A DNA stretch of 64,000 bases, taken from Eulemur rufifrons (taxonomy: Eukaryota; Chordata; Mammalia; Primates; Lemuridae). The stretch covers positions 52,658,001-52,722,000 of the forward strand of contig NC_091010.1 in assembly GCF_041146395.1 (NCBI RefSeq), written 5' to 3'. Each line of letters begins with the position of its first letter. The first letter of the stretch is position 1. Below are positions 23,280 through 34,644 of the stretch, piece by piece. The notes beneath the pieces were generated by a model. The model saw only the letters and a program-made list of their open reading frames with translations, made no database searches and was not told the DNA's origin. Made by a program: the position numbers and the translations under genes.

Positions 23280-25090
23280 AAAAGTCATCACAACCTGGAG
23301 TAAGGAAGAAATGTTTATTACACCCTTGTTAATAGGTTGATTAACTTAGTCTTTATTTTTCTTCATATTGTGCAACTTTAAACTCCATACCACAACCCCT
23401 TTATATATTAGTTCTTCATAGCAACTATTATATTACAGATAAAGATTTTCTTATGAAAGTAATGAAACAAACAAATCAACAACCAACCAACAAGCCCTGC
23501 TCCTCTCATAATGTGTTACTGTAAGAAGAACAAAAAAGTAACCCCTAATCCTAAAAAAAAAAAAGAAAAAAGAAATCCCTTTCAACAGTCATTGACATGC
23601 ATTGTTATTTTTGGCTATTTTCACACATTTTAACACTTGGGATTAAAATCGTTTCAGCTAAAAGCCTTCTCTGAGTTGAGACGCTTGGATTCATGTTTAT
23701 TATTAGCTTGGCAGCAAGGAGACCTGGCCTAACTTTAACATGAGATGCAAACTTTCCCACGGAGCCAAGGCAATGTGGGAGGACACCGCCTCAAGTTGAG
23801 GATCTCAGGGACTCTGTTGAAATCTGTTAAAGCTAATTCTATATATGGAGCATTTATAACATGCTGCACTAAATTCCTCTGGGGGAAAAATCTCTGCCTT
23901 TAAGTAATTTAACACCTAATATGTGTGGATTATTGTTATAGAAGCAACGTGACAATTCAGAAGAAAGACACAGTAGGATTTGAGAATTCAGAGGAGGCAG
24001 CCATTAAAGCCACCCGAGGAGCAGTGTTCAGCAACATCTCAACAGATGTGGCATTGTAGGAAGCATGACCTTGAAGTTTGGGTGGGATTTCAACTGAAGA
24101 AAAGGGCAAGGGAGAGCTAATGAGTTGTGTTTGGATTCACGAATATGTTAGAGCTGGCAAGCAATGAGACCCCGTCCTCAGGAGATGGTCTGCTCAGTTT
24201 AATTAGAAAGACAGAAATTAATAGTAATAGATGCAAATATTTAATTAGAATGCCTTTGGTACAGAGAAAGTACTCATAACTAAATTGTAATCAAAATATT
24301 CATCTCAGAAACCACGTAAAGGTGATTAAAATCCCAAGTAGGTAAAATCCTTATTATCAACCTATATAACATAACAGATAGTTCTGTATCATGAACTAGA
24401 AGTTTAGAACTCCACTGAGTATCACTGGCATTAATTCCCCAGATGGTAAGCAAATGGGCTATTCTTTCTTTATAAAATAATGCCTTTGGCCTGTGCTCAA
24501 TAAATCACGTACTCTGAGATTCCGCAGGGGTCTGAGCACTCGGCCAGCTGGTCCTCTTGTGACAAGGACCCACATTCACATAATGTCCATCATAGTACTG
24601 AGTCTGGAGCACAACAATGTGAAACTGGCCAGCCCATGAGGTCATGGAGCTGCCCACCAGATGGCCTCTGAGCTCCAGTCTCCAGCGGAAGCTGAACGAA
24701 ATAATTAATGACCACTCTCACGAGCGTCCCGGATTTAAATATATCTGGCAGTATAATGATGACTTTTTCTCCATTATATTTTTATTCGTTATTTTCATTG
24801 AAAAAATAATACCTCTGAAGGCCAAAAGGCTAGTATAAGAGGTCAGGCTGGTAAGGATAAAGTTGGAATTGATTTGAAATGGGCTCTACTTTTAGGATCA
24901 GATAGAACAATTTAGCACAATGGTTGGCATGCATTAAGAGAGAAATAAATGAGAACATGTTGATATTATTATAATCCTTTACTTTATATTTCCCTTTTCT
25001 GCTTCTGCAATTCTGCTGCCTTCTTTGTTTTGTACTATGATCTTCAAAAATTTCCACATTGGTTTTGAAACCCAAACATTAATTTTGAAA
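23280..25090. other. Repeat-free unique block, possible regulatory sequence
   Basis: No gene or repeat recognised over 1.8 kb. The part 24460-24800 has higher GC, several retained CpGs (cacgagcgtcccgg at 24719-24732) and homeodomain-like ataattaatga (24701-24711). That is compatible with a conserved non-coding element but is not proof. Confidence 0.4.
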
Positions 25091-25094
25091 TCTA

Positions 25095-25650
25095 AACTCA
25101 TCACGTCACCCCTCTGTTTAGACTCCTTTGAAGGTTTCCCATAGTTCTTAGAATATAGACCCTACAACATGGAGTTAAGGGCCTGCACGATCTGATGTCT
25201 CCCTTCCTCTGCATACTTACCTGTCCTTGTATTTTCTCTAAATCACTTTGCTCTAGTTCCACAACCCTTCTTTCTGCTGCGGGTAGCCTCCCACATAGGC
25301 CTTTGCACATACAGTTCTCTACGCTTGGAATGCTTAGCTCCTCTCTTCTTTACCTGATCACCTCCTGCTCATCTTTCAGAACTCAGCTTAAGTACATCTT
25401 CTCAGGCAAGCTCTGCTGACCTTCCTGATGAGCTATCATAAACACTCCTATCATCACATGCCTTTCCTTCTTAATACTTATCATAGCTGTAAGTCTCCAT
25501 TTATTTCTGTGATAATTTATTAATGTACACCTTCCCCACTAGACTATAAGCTCCCTGACAGCAGGGGCAATGTCCTGTTTTTTTATTTTTTATTTTTAAC
25601 ACTGTATCCCAGAACGTGGTAAAATAATTGGTGCACAGTAGTTTTCATAA
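25095..25650 (+). mobile_element. L2 LINE 3' end
   Basis: Long L2 order: tcacccctctgtttagactc, aaggcctttgcaca-type block, cttggaatgcttagctcctc, ctttcagaactcagcttaag, gctccctgacagcaggggca, then a tail at 25630-25640. Confidence 0.9.
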
Positions 25651-25654
25651 ATAA

Positions 25655-26700
25655 TATTCTGTTATTTAAATTTTAGTAAATATCTATAGAGTACTGTACA
25701 ACTAGATTTGTAACAATTGCTTAAAATGAAAATAGAAAAGAAAGTATAATGGCTATAGAATCATAAAGTAGAATCAGTATAATATAAAAGGAGAAATGTA
25801 TAAAAAATAAAAGTTAATAAAACACTTTCAAACTTCTGCAAGCGGAAGTTTTCTTGCATGACTCATTTTTTGTGTGTATGTGTGTCTATTGTCATAAACT
25901 TCTGATTTCCAAGGGACTACATACTCATTCACGTAGGCAGAACTACTTTTGAGATACCAAAACAGTAATGGAGAGATTTTTAGAACTCTGGATAAATCAG
26001 CTTAGGGAAATTGATTTTATATATGTGTAAAAACTAATTTTCTATGCATTAATATTTAAAAGTTCACTTAAAAGTATCTATTTAAATTATGTGTCTTAGA
26101 GTAACAATATCTGGTAAAGAATAGCTAGATCGTTTTGTCTGCTCAGAAATGATAGATCCAAGATACTGAATGTTTGCTGAAAGAGAATTTTATAGGCTAG
26201 GCTTATTTATGTCACTATAGAATTGTCTAGAAAACAGCATGTTACAGAATGAAAAATAAAAATTTCCAAATAAAATACTAACTTTTAAGGAAATGTTTGT
26301 TTTCACTAATGCACTTGAAAGCATCAATTTGGGTGTTGGTATCCATAATTTACTGAACTGTAGAACAGATATAGTATATGGCATCTGCCTGAGGCATTGG
26401 ATTGTAAATATTTCATGGTTTTATAAATGCACCACGATTAAGTGTGTTTTAGTAGTCAACTGAATAATGTTTTACAGCATCAAAATGAAAAAGTTTCTTT
26501 TTTGGTCTTTATCCAGGAGCTTTGAAAATACATCACAAAATTCATTTTATTTCTAATATATTAGGATCAAAACCAAAGTTCTCCTGGTGTTACCAAAGAA
26601 AGAGGGAAAAGAGTCCTGAGTCTTGATCCACAATTCTCCCCTTTTCTTCGACAAAATGCTGTAAAATTTTGATTACAAATTCTCAGCTAGACCACATATT
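25655..26700. other. Unassigned AT-rich sequence
   Basis: No gene or repeat recognised. Confidence 0.5.
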
Positions 26701-26704
26701 TGTT

Positions 26705-27140
26705 TTGATATCTGTGGTATACATAATAATGCCCCAAAGATGTCCACATCCAAATACCTAGACCCATGAGTACATTACACTCCATGGCAAAGAGACTTTG
26801 TAATATGTGATTAAATTAATGATCTTTAGATGGGATGTGTTGGTAGAATTAGGGGTCATAATCAGAAAGTTTGGAAGATAATATGCTACTGGCTTGAAAG
26901 TGGAGGAAGAGGCCACATGCCAATGAAGACAGGCAAGTTCTAGAAGCTGGAAAAGGCAGGGAAAGGGATTGTCCTCTAGAGCCTTGAGAAGTAACACAGC
27001 CCTGCCAACACCTTGATTTTAGTCCACTAAAATCCATTTCAGACTTCTGACCTCTGGCACTATAATATAACATTTGCTTTGCTTTAAGCCACTAACTTTG
27101 GGGTAATTAGTGACAACAGTTTTATAGGAAACTGATATAG
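26705..27140 (+). mobile_element. MaLR-type (MLT1-like) solo LTR, second copy of the 18956 family
   Basis: Aatgccccaaagatgtccac, then gttctagaagctggaaaagg, then caacaccttgattttagtcc, then ataggaaactgatatag match the same LTR family as 18956-19440, same orientation. Confidence 0.75.
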
Positions 27141-27489
27141 TATCAAATGGCATATATTTGGTACTCAAGAGTTTTAATTAAACATCTTAATAATTAATGA
27201 AAAAAAATTAACATTACAGTGGCCTCAAAGGAATCAAACAAATAAAACTCAGCAAACATTTTTGAACACATTATCTTAAAATGTCTTTAGTAGTCAAATG
27301 TACCCATTTAATCAGCATGTCACTTGGGTCTTCTGAAAACTTGGAAATAGAGATAAGTTTGCCTTAAACCCCTAATTCCATGTCCTGTAGAAGCCCTAAA
27401 ATCTATAGCCCTGAAGAATATAGCATTTAATAGGGGTGATAAGGAGAGTCCAGGAATGATTATAATACAGGAGAGAAATAATAGGGCCA

Positions 27490-27575
27490 CAAATGTTTAG
27501 ATGGGAGACAGAGTGAGAGAAAGACAGAGACAGACAGAGGGGGAGAGGAGAGAGAGAGAGAGAGGGAGAGAGAAC
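27490..27575 (+). repeat. (GA)n purine-rich low-complexity tract
   Basis: Continuous gagaga/gacaga purine tract on the plus strand. The 106-codon frame across it is compositional. Confidence 0.93.
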
Positions 27576-28119
27576 AACCGTTTGGCAGAACCAGGGACTA
27601 GTTGGGAAGATGGAAGTTTTATACATATACAGGAGAATACCTTTATAGGCAAAAGAAATAGTGTGAGTAAAAATGTGATGTTAAAGAATCATGAGGCAGA
27701 AACAGAGAAAACCTGTAGTTGTGAGGATAAGAATAAAAAAGCAATAAAATGCCAGCCAATTGAAGGCCCTGAAAGCCAAGTTCAGGATTTTGATTTTTTT
27801 TTTTTTTTATTGTGTGGGTGATGGAGAAATTCTCCAAAGTCGTAACATAAAGGCCTTTCTTATTCTCCTCCACTGATGTTAATACAAACATTTCTGACTT
27901 TTTTGAGAGAGCCATAAAGGAGATAAAGCCCATTGGTTTCCAAGTACTCTTCCCAGAATCGCACAGTTTAGAAAAACCTACTGAAGCAGAGCAGAATTAT
28001 CAACTCTGTAAGAGCTGGAAGTTACATGCGTGCTTGGGGCTGTGAGAACGCAATTGCTTTCTTTGTGAAAATCAAGATGTATTATCCTGGTTGGAGCTAC
28101 AGCCCATTCTTTGAAGTGA

Positions 28120-28395
28120 AATATTACAAGAATCGAAATGTACTCACCGTCAAATTGGTACTCACTGATCAACACTTAGGTGTACACATGGAAGTAATAC
28201 GCATCAACGGCCAGGCAGGTGGGAGGGGGTGGAGGGGATGGGTAAATACATAGCTAATGGGTGCGGAGTGCACTGTCTGGGGGATGGGCACGCTTGGAGC
28301 TCTGGCATAGGTGATCCAAAGGCAATATATGCAACCAAAATGTTTGTATCCCCATAATATTCTGAAATTTAAATAAATAAATAAAAGAATAAATA
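28120..28395 (+). mobile_element. Lemur-type L1 3' UTR, 5'-truncated
   Basis: Ggtgggagggggtggagggg, then gagtgcactgtctgggggat, then gggcacgcttggagctctgg, then ccccataatattctgaaatt, ending in an (AAAT)n tail. This is the 3' UTR I associate with strepsirrhine L1s. Same family as 50016-50155 and 54085-54210. The 5' limit is uncertain. Confidence 0.75.
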
Positions 28396-28934
28396 TAAAC
28401 TTTATCTTCTTCAAGAGAAGTTGAAACTAAAACTAATATGCATAAAAATTAAATATTACTAAGTAAAATTTGTAATTCAAGCAATACTTTGGGCAATAGA
28501 AAGCAGAGGTATACATGAAGAAAGGCTATCACTGAAAGGACACAGAGGTTGTCCTTAGAGACAGGCAGCACTGGGCAGGTAGATAGAGTCGTAAGGTCTC
28601 CTTTGGTAGCTAGCAAGCTACTCACCCAAGCCAGAGCTACAAGGTGACCTTCCCCCATAGAGGGCGCTCTGCACCCATTAGTTGTAAGTTTACCCATTCC
28701 CCACCACCCGCCTCCCACCCGTCTGGCACTGGAAGAAGGTAAAGTTTAAATAGGTATATAATATATTTTGGAATGTCTTAAATGACTACATAAATATTCA
28801 AAATGTACATTCTTTTCCTGCACAATTTAATCATGTCATTATTTGCTTACAAACCTTTCATGATTCCCTGTGGCTGATTTTGTTAACCCCTAATTATCCA
28901 TTCTCCCCTTGTTATATTTTATTAATTTATTTTT

Positions 28935-29070
28935 TAATTTTTAGCAATTTTTTGTAGAGACAAGATCTTGCTGTGTTGTCCAGACTGGACTGAACTCTTG
29001 TCTTATGCTTTCTTCCCGCCTTGGCCTCCTAAAGTGTTGAGATTACAGGCATGAACCACCGCGCCCAGCC
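28935..29070 (-). mobile_element. Free left Alu monomer (FLAM), antisense
   Basis: Single Alu-like arm in reverse: tttttgtagagacaagatct at the 3' side of the monomer and aaccaccgcgcccagcc at its 5' end, with no second arm. Divergence suggests an old monomer. Confidence 0.8.
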
Positions 29071-29249
29071 TCCTCTTCCTGAAAATAAGGTTTTTGTCCA
29101 ACATGGCGCCTTCCACAAAAGACTTTATTTCCATTGTTCTCTTGTACTTGGGTGTCACCAGGAGACTAAGGGGACTATTTCCCAGATTTACTTGACTGAT
29201 CAACTAATGAAAAAAACCTGTATTTCTTTTCTTGAATGGTAGTGTGGGA

Positions 29250-29470
29250 TGATAGAAAAGGCACGTGATTTTAAGTCATGAAGCCCAGAAACAGATTCAT
29301 CAGCTTTTACCCAGTTATGAGTCATTTGCCTAGGCTAGCTTTAGTTTACTCAATTGTAAAATTGGGATAAGAATATATACTCATTATTTCTCTCAAGATG
29401 TGAGCAGTCAGTTGATGTGGTCAGGTATTTCACAAGCATTAAGGACAGCTGACATAAGCCCATAACAAAA
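29250..29470 (+). mobile_element. MIR SINE
   Basis: Gatagaaaaggcacgtgatt, then ttactcaattgtaaaattgg, then gataagaatatatactcatt in MIR order. Confidence 0.65.
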
Positions 29471-29504
29471 TTGAATCCAGAAAGGGCTTTTAGAAATTAT
29501 TTTT

Positions 29505-29665
29505 TCAGTGCTGTCATTTCACAGATCAGGAAAAAAAGACTAAATGGAACCGAACTCCAAAAATTTGGAGGCCTGGGCAGTTGAATGACTTGTCCAGGGT
29601 CACAGGATCAGGAAAAAACCTCTAAATCTCCTGACTTTGGGCCTGGGCACTTTCATTTGCACCAC
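29505..29665 (-). mobile_element. MIR-like SINE, antisense
   Basis: Gtcatttcacagatcaggaa, then tgacttgtccagggtcacag, then atctcctgactttgggcc in reverse MIR order. Confidence 0.6.
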
Positions 29666-29669
29666 CTGC

Positions 29670-31540
29670 TACCCACATTCTGAGGCTCAATTAAAATCTT
29701 TGTCCTGTGTCAGCCCCTTAGAATCATCAGTGCTTCATTTACTTTTAAGAGATATAATTGGCTACACAGGTTGGTGATTTTAGACGGAATGAGAAGAGAT
29801 CCATGAATTAACTTTCTACTCTGCATCCTGTTCCCAAAGAGCTTCGCTCACCTTTCCAAGACCTAAATTCTATAATTGAGATCCTTTATTTGTGGTGTGG
29901 GGCTTTTTACCCTCTATTAAAATGCAGAACTATTGCTTGACATTCTATGCTGAAAAAAAAATGCAGAAATATATTTTTTATACGTTAATGCATTTGTGCT
30001 AAGTTGATCCTCAACTGAAATCAGGTTTTGATGTGGACAATTACAAATGAGGGGGTGAATGGGATGACCTCGGTATCATAAGGAATGAGTTGGACATTGA
30101 CTATGGAAAATACCTGCTTTCTTTTCTTTTTTTTTTTCTTTTTACCTGTTAAAAGACACTTTGGTGACACACAGAACACTAAGTCAACTGTAATAATTAT
30201 ACTTTTAAAACCTTAATCCATTTTTTCACAGGCCATCTTGATAATCAATAAAACACTAGGAAATGAGCCTTAGGAGTAGCTGCCTCGCTGAAACACTGAT
30301 AACAGAAACACAACTTTAACTTTACAAACTAAGAAAATTTTGATAGAAGTTAACCAATTTAATGATGTACTCTTGAATTAGCTTTCCCACCCTCCCTGTT
30401 TCCCTCTGTCTGAGTTCTTCCCTTGTTCCTGGCTGGGAAGGTACCTGCATGCAAAACTAGTCTCCTAGTTGAGACAGCTGCTTCTGGGATCGGCCCCTAA
30501 TAGCAGCAAATGGGCTGGCTGCTGCTTAGCAAGGGGCCTGAGAGAAGAAAAATTAGAAAGAGGGTAGATGTTCTGGGAAAGAGACCTACAAATGGAAGTG
30601 TGAGAGTGGTTAAAAAATGCCAATCTTAAATCGCATGTCATTTCCAACCAGAGAACATCTACAGTGGAAGACGCAATACATGAACAATGTATAAAAATAA
30701 CAAACAAGCAAACCTACCTTTGTCCTTTCTCCTCTTATTGGGAAACAAACAGCAAAAACTAAACCTCTGAATCATTCACTGAGATAGTTGAGTTCAAATT
30801 TATCTCCAAGCTCTGGCTTCTTTGTGACTTTTCCTGCATTCCATTTTCTATTTATCAGAGGGAAGTCAGTCCTTCGCCAGCTCCACTGGTTAGTATCATT
30901 GGAATACTCTTATTTGTACTCCTGTCAATGTCATTCGAATGCACGAAAGCCAGTGTTTAGGATAATAACCAGTCTGAAGCTTATGAAAAAAAGAAAAAGA
31001 TTGATATCAACTTGATAAAACTCAGGCATAAGCAATATCTTTTCTACATCTTGCCATGCCTTTAATTCTAGGAACCTTTATACTCGATGACTACTGAAAA
31101 ATTACTGTAATTAGTAATAATAAAGGCAAAATAAAAATAACAATTGCAAATATCTTCCAAGAGCCACAATTTTGTTAATGTTCTCAGTTTCTTTATTGAT
31201 TTAATGACAAGGAAGGATATACTTACTACTTTCTCTAGGTTGCAAGTTTATTTTCTCTTTTTTAAAGAAAGTGAAAGCTTCTGAGTATTTGGCTTAAATG
31301 TCAACATGTTTAAAAATCACCTCACTTGTTTATGCACTAGAGGGTGGGTAGCTAAAATCATGACCACAGCTAATCCCTCAAAATCAGGAGTTATGAGAAA
31401 GACACTTTCTGTGAAATGTGAAAGTCTGGAAAATAAGTTACTTATATAGCTTTCTAGGAGTCTATCCCACTTCATCTATTTAATTTTGCTCATCAAGGCA
31501 AAAAGCCTGTAGCAAATGTAGAAATTCGGTATATAAAGAT
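29670..31540. other. Unassigned sequence
   Basis: No gene or repeat family recognised, apart from a poly-T run near 30121-30140. Confidence 0.5.
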
Positions 31541-31544
31541 GACC

Positions 31545-32155
31545 TCTCCTTCATGATTTGTTATTTTGCTGGTGGAAGTGAAATTTGCTGAACTACTTTG
31601 AAAAATATTTTGGTAGTACCTGCTAAAGGTAAATATACAGCTATTCTATGCCCCAACAATTTCATTGTTAGGTATACATCCAAGAGAAGACTCCAAATGA
31701 CTTGTACAATAATAGTTACAGTAGTACTATTTATAATAATAGAAATTTTAGAAATAAATTAAATATCCATCACCACATCATGAATTTAAAAACTGTGGCA
31801 TATTCATATAGTAGAATAATGTACAGCGATGATGAATGAACTACACAAAGGCTTAAATTTTTGTACATGCTCAATATTGAGTGAAAAAAATGAGATACAG
31901 ATGAAGACATACTATTTGCAGTCATAGTAAGTTCAAAAACAAGGATGGTATCGGAAATCATCATGATGGTTAGTTTGATGAGGGGATTATTGATTGGGAG
32001 GGAACCCAAGGGAGTCCTCTGGAGTGGTGGAATTGTTTTACTATATTCTAATGCATGGGGGTATTTACATAGGTGTATACATGGTAAAAAGTTATTGAAC
32101 TGTACACTTTAGATTTGTTCACCTTATTGCATATATGTTCTACCTTAGCAATGAC
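31545..32155 (+). mobile_element. L1M LINE 3' end (end of ORF2 plus 3' UTR)
   Basis: Atgccccaacaatttcattg, then gtgtatacatggtaaaaagt and attgaactgtacactttaga match the end of L1 ORF2 and the 3' UTR of old L1M families. All frames are broken. Confidence 0.8.
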
Positions 32156-32186
32156 AACAAAAATCACTTAAGGACCCTTTATAAGA

Positions 32187-32240
32187 TATATATACCTACA
32201 CACGTGATATATATAAGATATATATACACATATTTTTTTT
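32187..32240. repeat. TA-rich microsatellite
   Basis: Gatatatatacctacacacg and atatatataagatatatata. Confidence 0.9.
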
Positions 32241-32261
32241 TCAGAATCCACTGTCCAGAGA

Positions 32262-32355
32262 GTGATTTAATTGGTCCTTCTTAGGCCTAGATGCCACCGT
32301 ACTTTGGAAAGCCCCCCCCCCCCGGTGATTCTAATCTGTAGCCAGTGCTAAGAGC
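32262..32355 (+). mobile_element. MER5-type DNA transposon 3' half with a C homopolymer
   Basis: Agagtgatttaattggtcc and ggtgattctaatctgtagcc are MER5 wording. A run of twelve C (32312-32323) sits where the family normally reads agctccccaggtg. Confidence 0.65.
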
Positions 32356-32487
32356 TACGGATCTGATGGAGTTTTCTCACAGTAGCTGTTACAAAGTCAG
32401 CCCTGAGGGTCAAGTGACTTACCCAAGGGGGCAAGCAACAAATCTGATTAGTGCCCAAGCTCTGGGACCACATGGTTTATATTTCAC

Positions 32488-32830
<343 letters not shown>

Positions 32831-33169
32831 TATATTTCACTTTTGACTATGTGTACCTTGTACTGCCTTCTCCTTCATGTTACCAAGTAAAGACATCCTC
32901 CTTCAATGCCTTCCAGACCCTCTCCCAAATTCCCACTTCACATGAGAGCAAAGTTCATTCTCTTGAGCCTTTCATCTTGGTTTCATTAAGTCCACCCTGA
33001 TGTGCTTAGTTTTGATCGGAGACACACTTTGTTTTTAAGCAGAACTAAACTACATTTCACAACACAGATGCTTTCACTTGTCCAGATTCGATAATCAGCT
33101 GGCTGCAATCCCAGAGATATCCACATAGGAAAATCTTTACAAGGACAAACCTCTACTGGATTGTCTCTC

Positions 33170-33250
33170 TCTTGGGGTTTTGGGAGAATTGAAGAAGCTA
33201 ACACACATAAAGATTTTAGCACAGTGTGTGTTCAATAAATAGTAATGATC
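33170..33250 (+). mobile_element. MIR SINE 3'-end fragment
   Basis: Ttttgggagaattgaagaag, then tttagcacagtgtgtgttca, then ataaatagtaatga. Confidence 0.6.
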
Positions 33251-33254
33251 ACAA

Positions 33255-34385
33255 GAATAATTATAAGACTAATTTTGTTAAACATAACCATGATACAGTT
33301 ACTAATTTCAGTAAATTTAATATTAGTACAATTTTTTAATCTAATACTGTTTGGATTCCAATTTTGTCAGTTGACCCAAAGAGTGTGCTTTAGAGCACTA
33401 TTTCCCCTGCACAACAGAATCCAGTCTACAGTGAGCTATGGCATTTAGTTTTCCTGACTTCTTAGCATCTTATAATCTAGAATGTTTCCAGAGCCAGTTT
33501 TGGTTGTTGTTGTTTATAACATTAACATTTTAAAATCATATAGTTTCCCTCTTAAACTGTTACTCATCTTATTTTTGTCTGATGTTTGCCCATGGTTCAA
33601 TTAGGATATACAGTCAGTTCCAGAATACTACATAGGGGAAGTTACGTTTTCCTTGAGGTATCACATCTAGAGGCACACGACGGCCATTGCTCCTTCATTG
33701 GTAATGTACATTTTGATTTCTTAGTCATAGTATTGTCTGGTATGTACACTGTATAAGTATTATTATTTTTCTCCATTCCAAGTAATAAACACTTGGTAGG
33801 GAGATCCGTTAAGACAATGCAGATGTCCTGGTTGTATCAAAATTTTCTCATAGGTTTAGTATCCATTGATGATTCTTGCCTAATCTAATCTTTACTATGA
33901 TAATTTCAAAACAATGACTTCCCTACTCTAATACTCCTTCCACACTTATTCACTGGCACTTGACATTCTGTTGTAAATAAGAGCGTTCCCTTTTCCCCTA
34001 CTTATTTATTAATTAATTAATTTAATTTTTAATGTACCAACTCACAAATTACTATTTTTCCAATGCTTTATAATTCATTTATGTATTTATTTTGGCGATC
34101 AGATTGTTACCTCAAGCCAGCTCCTTACTCATTGTAACATGACATCATATAGTTTTTCTTAGTATATTCTTAATTTCTCTCTCAAAAACATGCCCCAGGC
34201 TCATTTTTTATGTCCCTGCCCCAGCCCTGGAATCAGCCCTTTGTTTGAGGAGTTCTTTGTCCTTTCAGAGGTGTCACTGGTCTTTTGAAGTCAATACCAC
34301 AAGGGACAATAATCGCAGTGATGCACACAAATGAATATTGTTGAGGTATTGGCAAAATGTGTCATAGCCTAGAGCATGAACCCTC
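33255..34385. other. Unassigned AT-rich sequence
   Basis: No gene or repeat recognised. Contains a ttaattaattaattt run at 34008-34025. Confidence 0.5.
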
Positions 34386-34389
34386 TGTG

Positions 34390-34640
34390 TTCACCAGGTT
34401 GACTCCTTGGCATCCCACGTATATGTCCTCCGATCCTTCCTCTCTGCCTTTGATCGTGCTGTTCTCACCACCTGTGATGCCCTGTTCGGCTAAGAAGACA
34501 TCTTATGTGAATATTCCTTGTTCCTTAATGCCTCAAGTCCCGACTACACTCTTTCCCCTCTGCGAAGCTTCCTGACTGCTGTGGAGAGTGATGCACACCT
34601 CTTTCTCTGACTGCTTGTTCTGAACTGTGCATTTTAGCAG
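34390..34640 (+). mobile_element. L2-like LINE fragment (weak)
   Basis: Gttctcaccacctgtgatgc, then cctcaagtcccgactacact, then gcgaagcttcctgactgctg resemble the L2 3' region. Strongly diverged. Confidence 0.4.
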
Positions 34641-34644
34641 CATA

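Noticed and set aside
27501..27821. 106-codon Arg/Glu-rich open frame
   Set aside because: Produced by the (GA)n purine tract.
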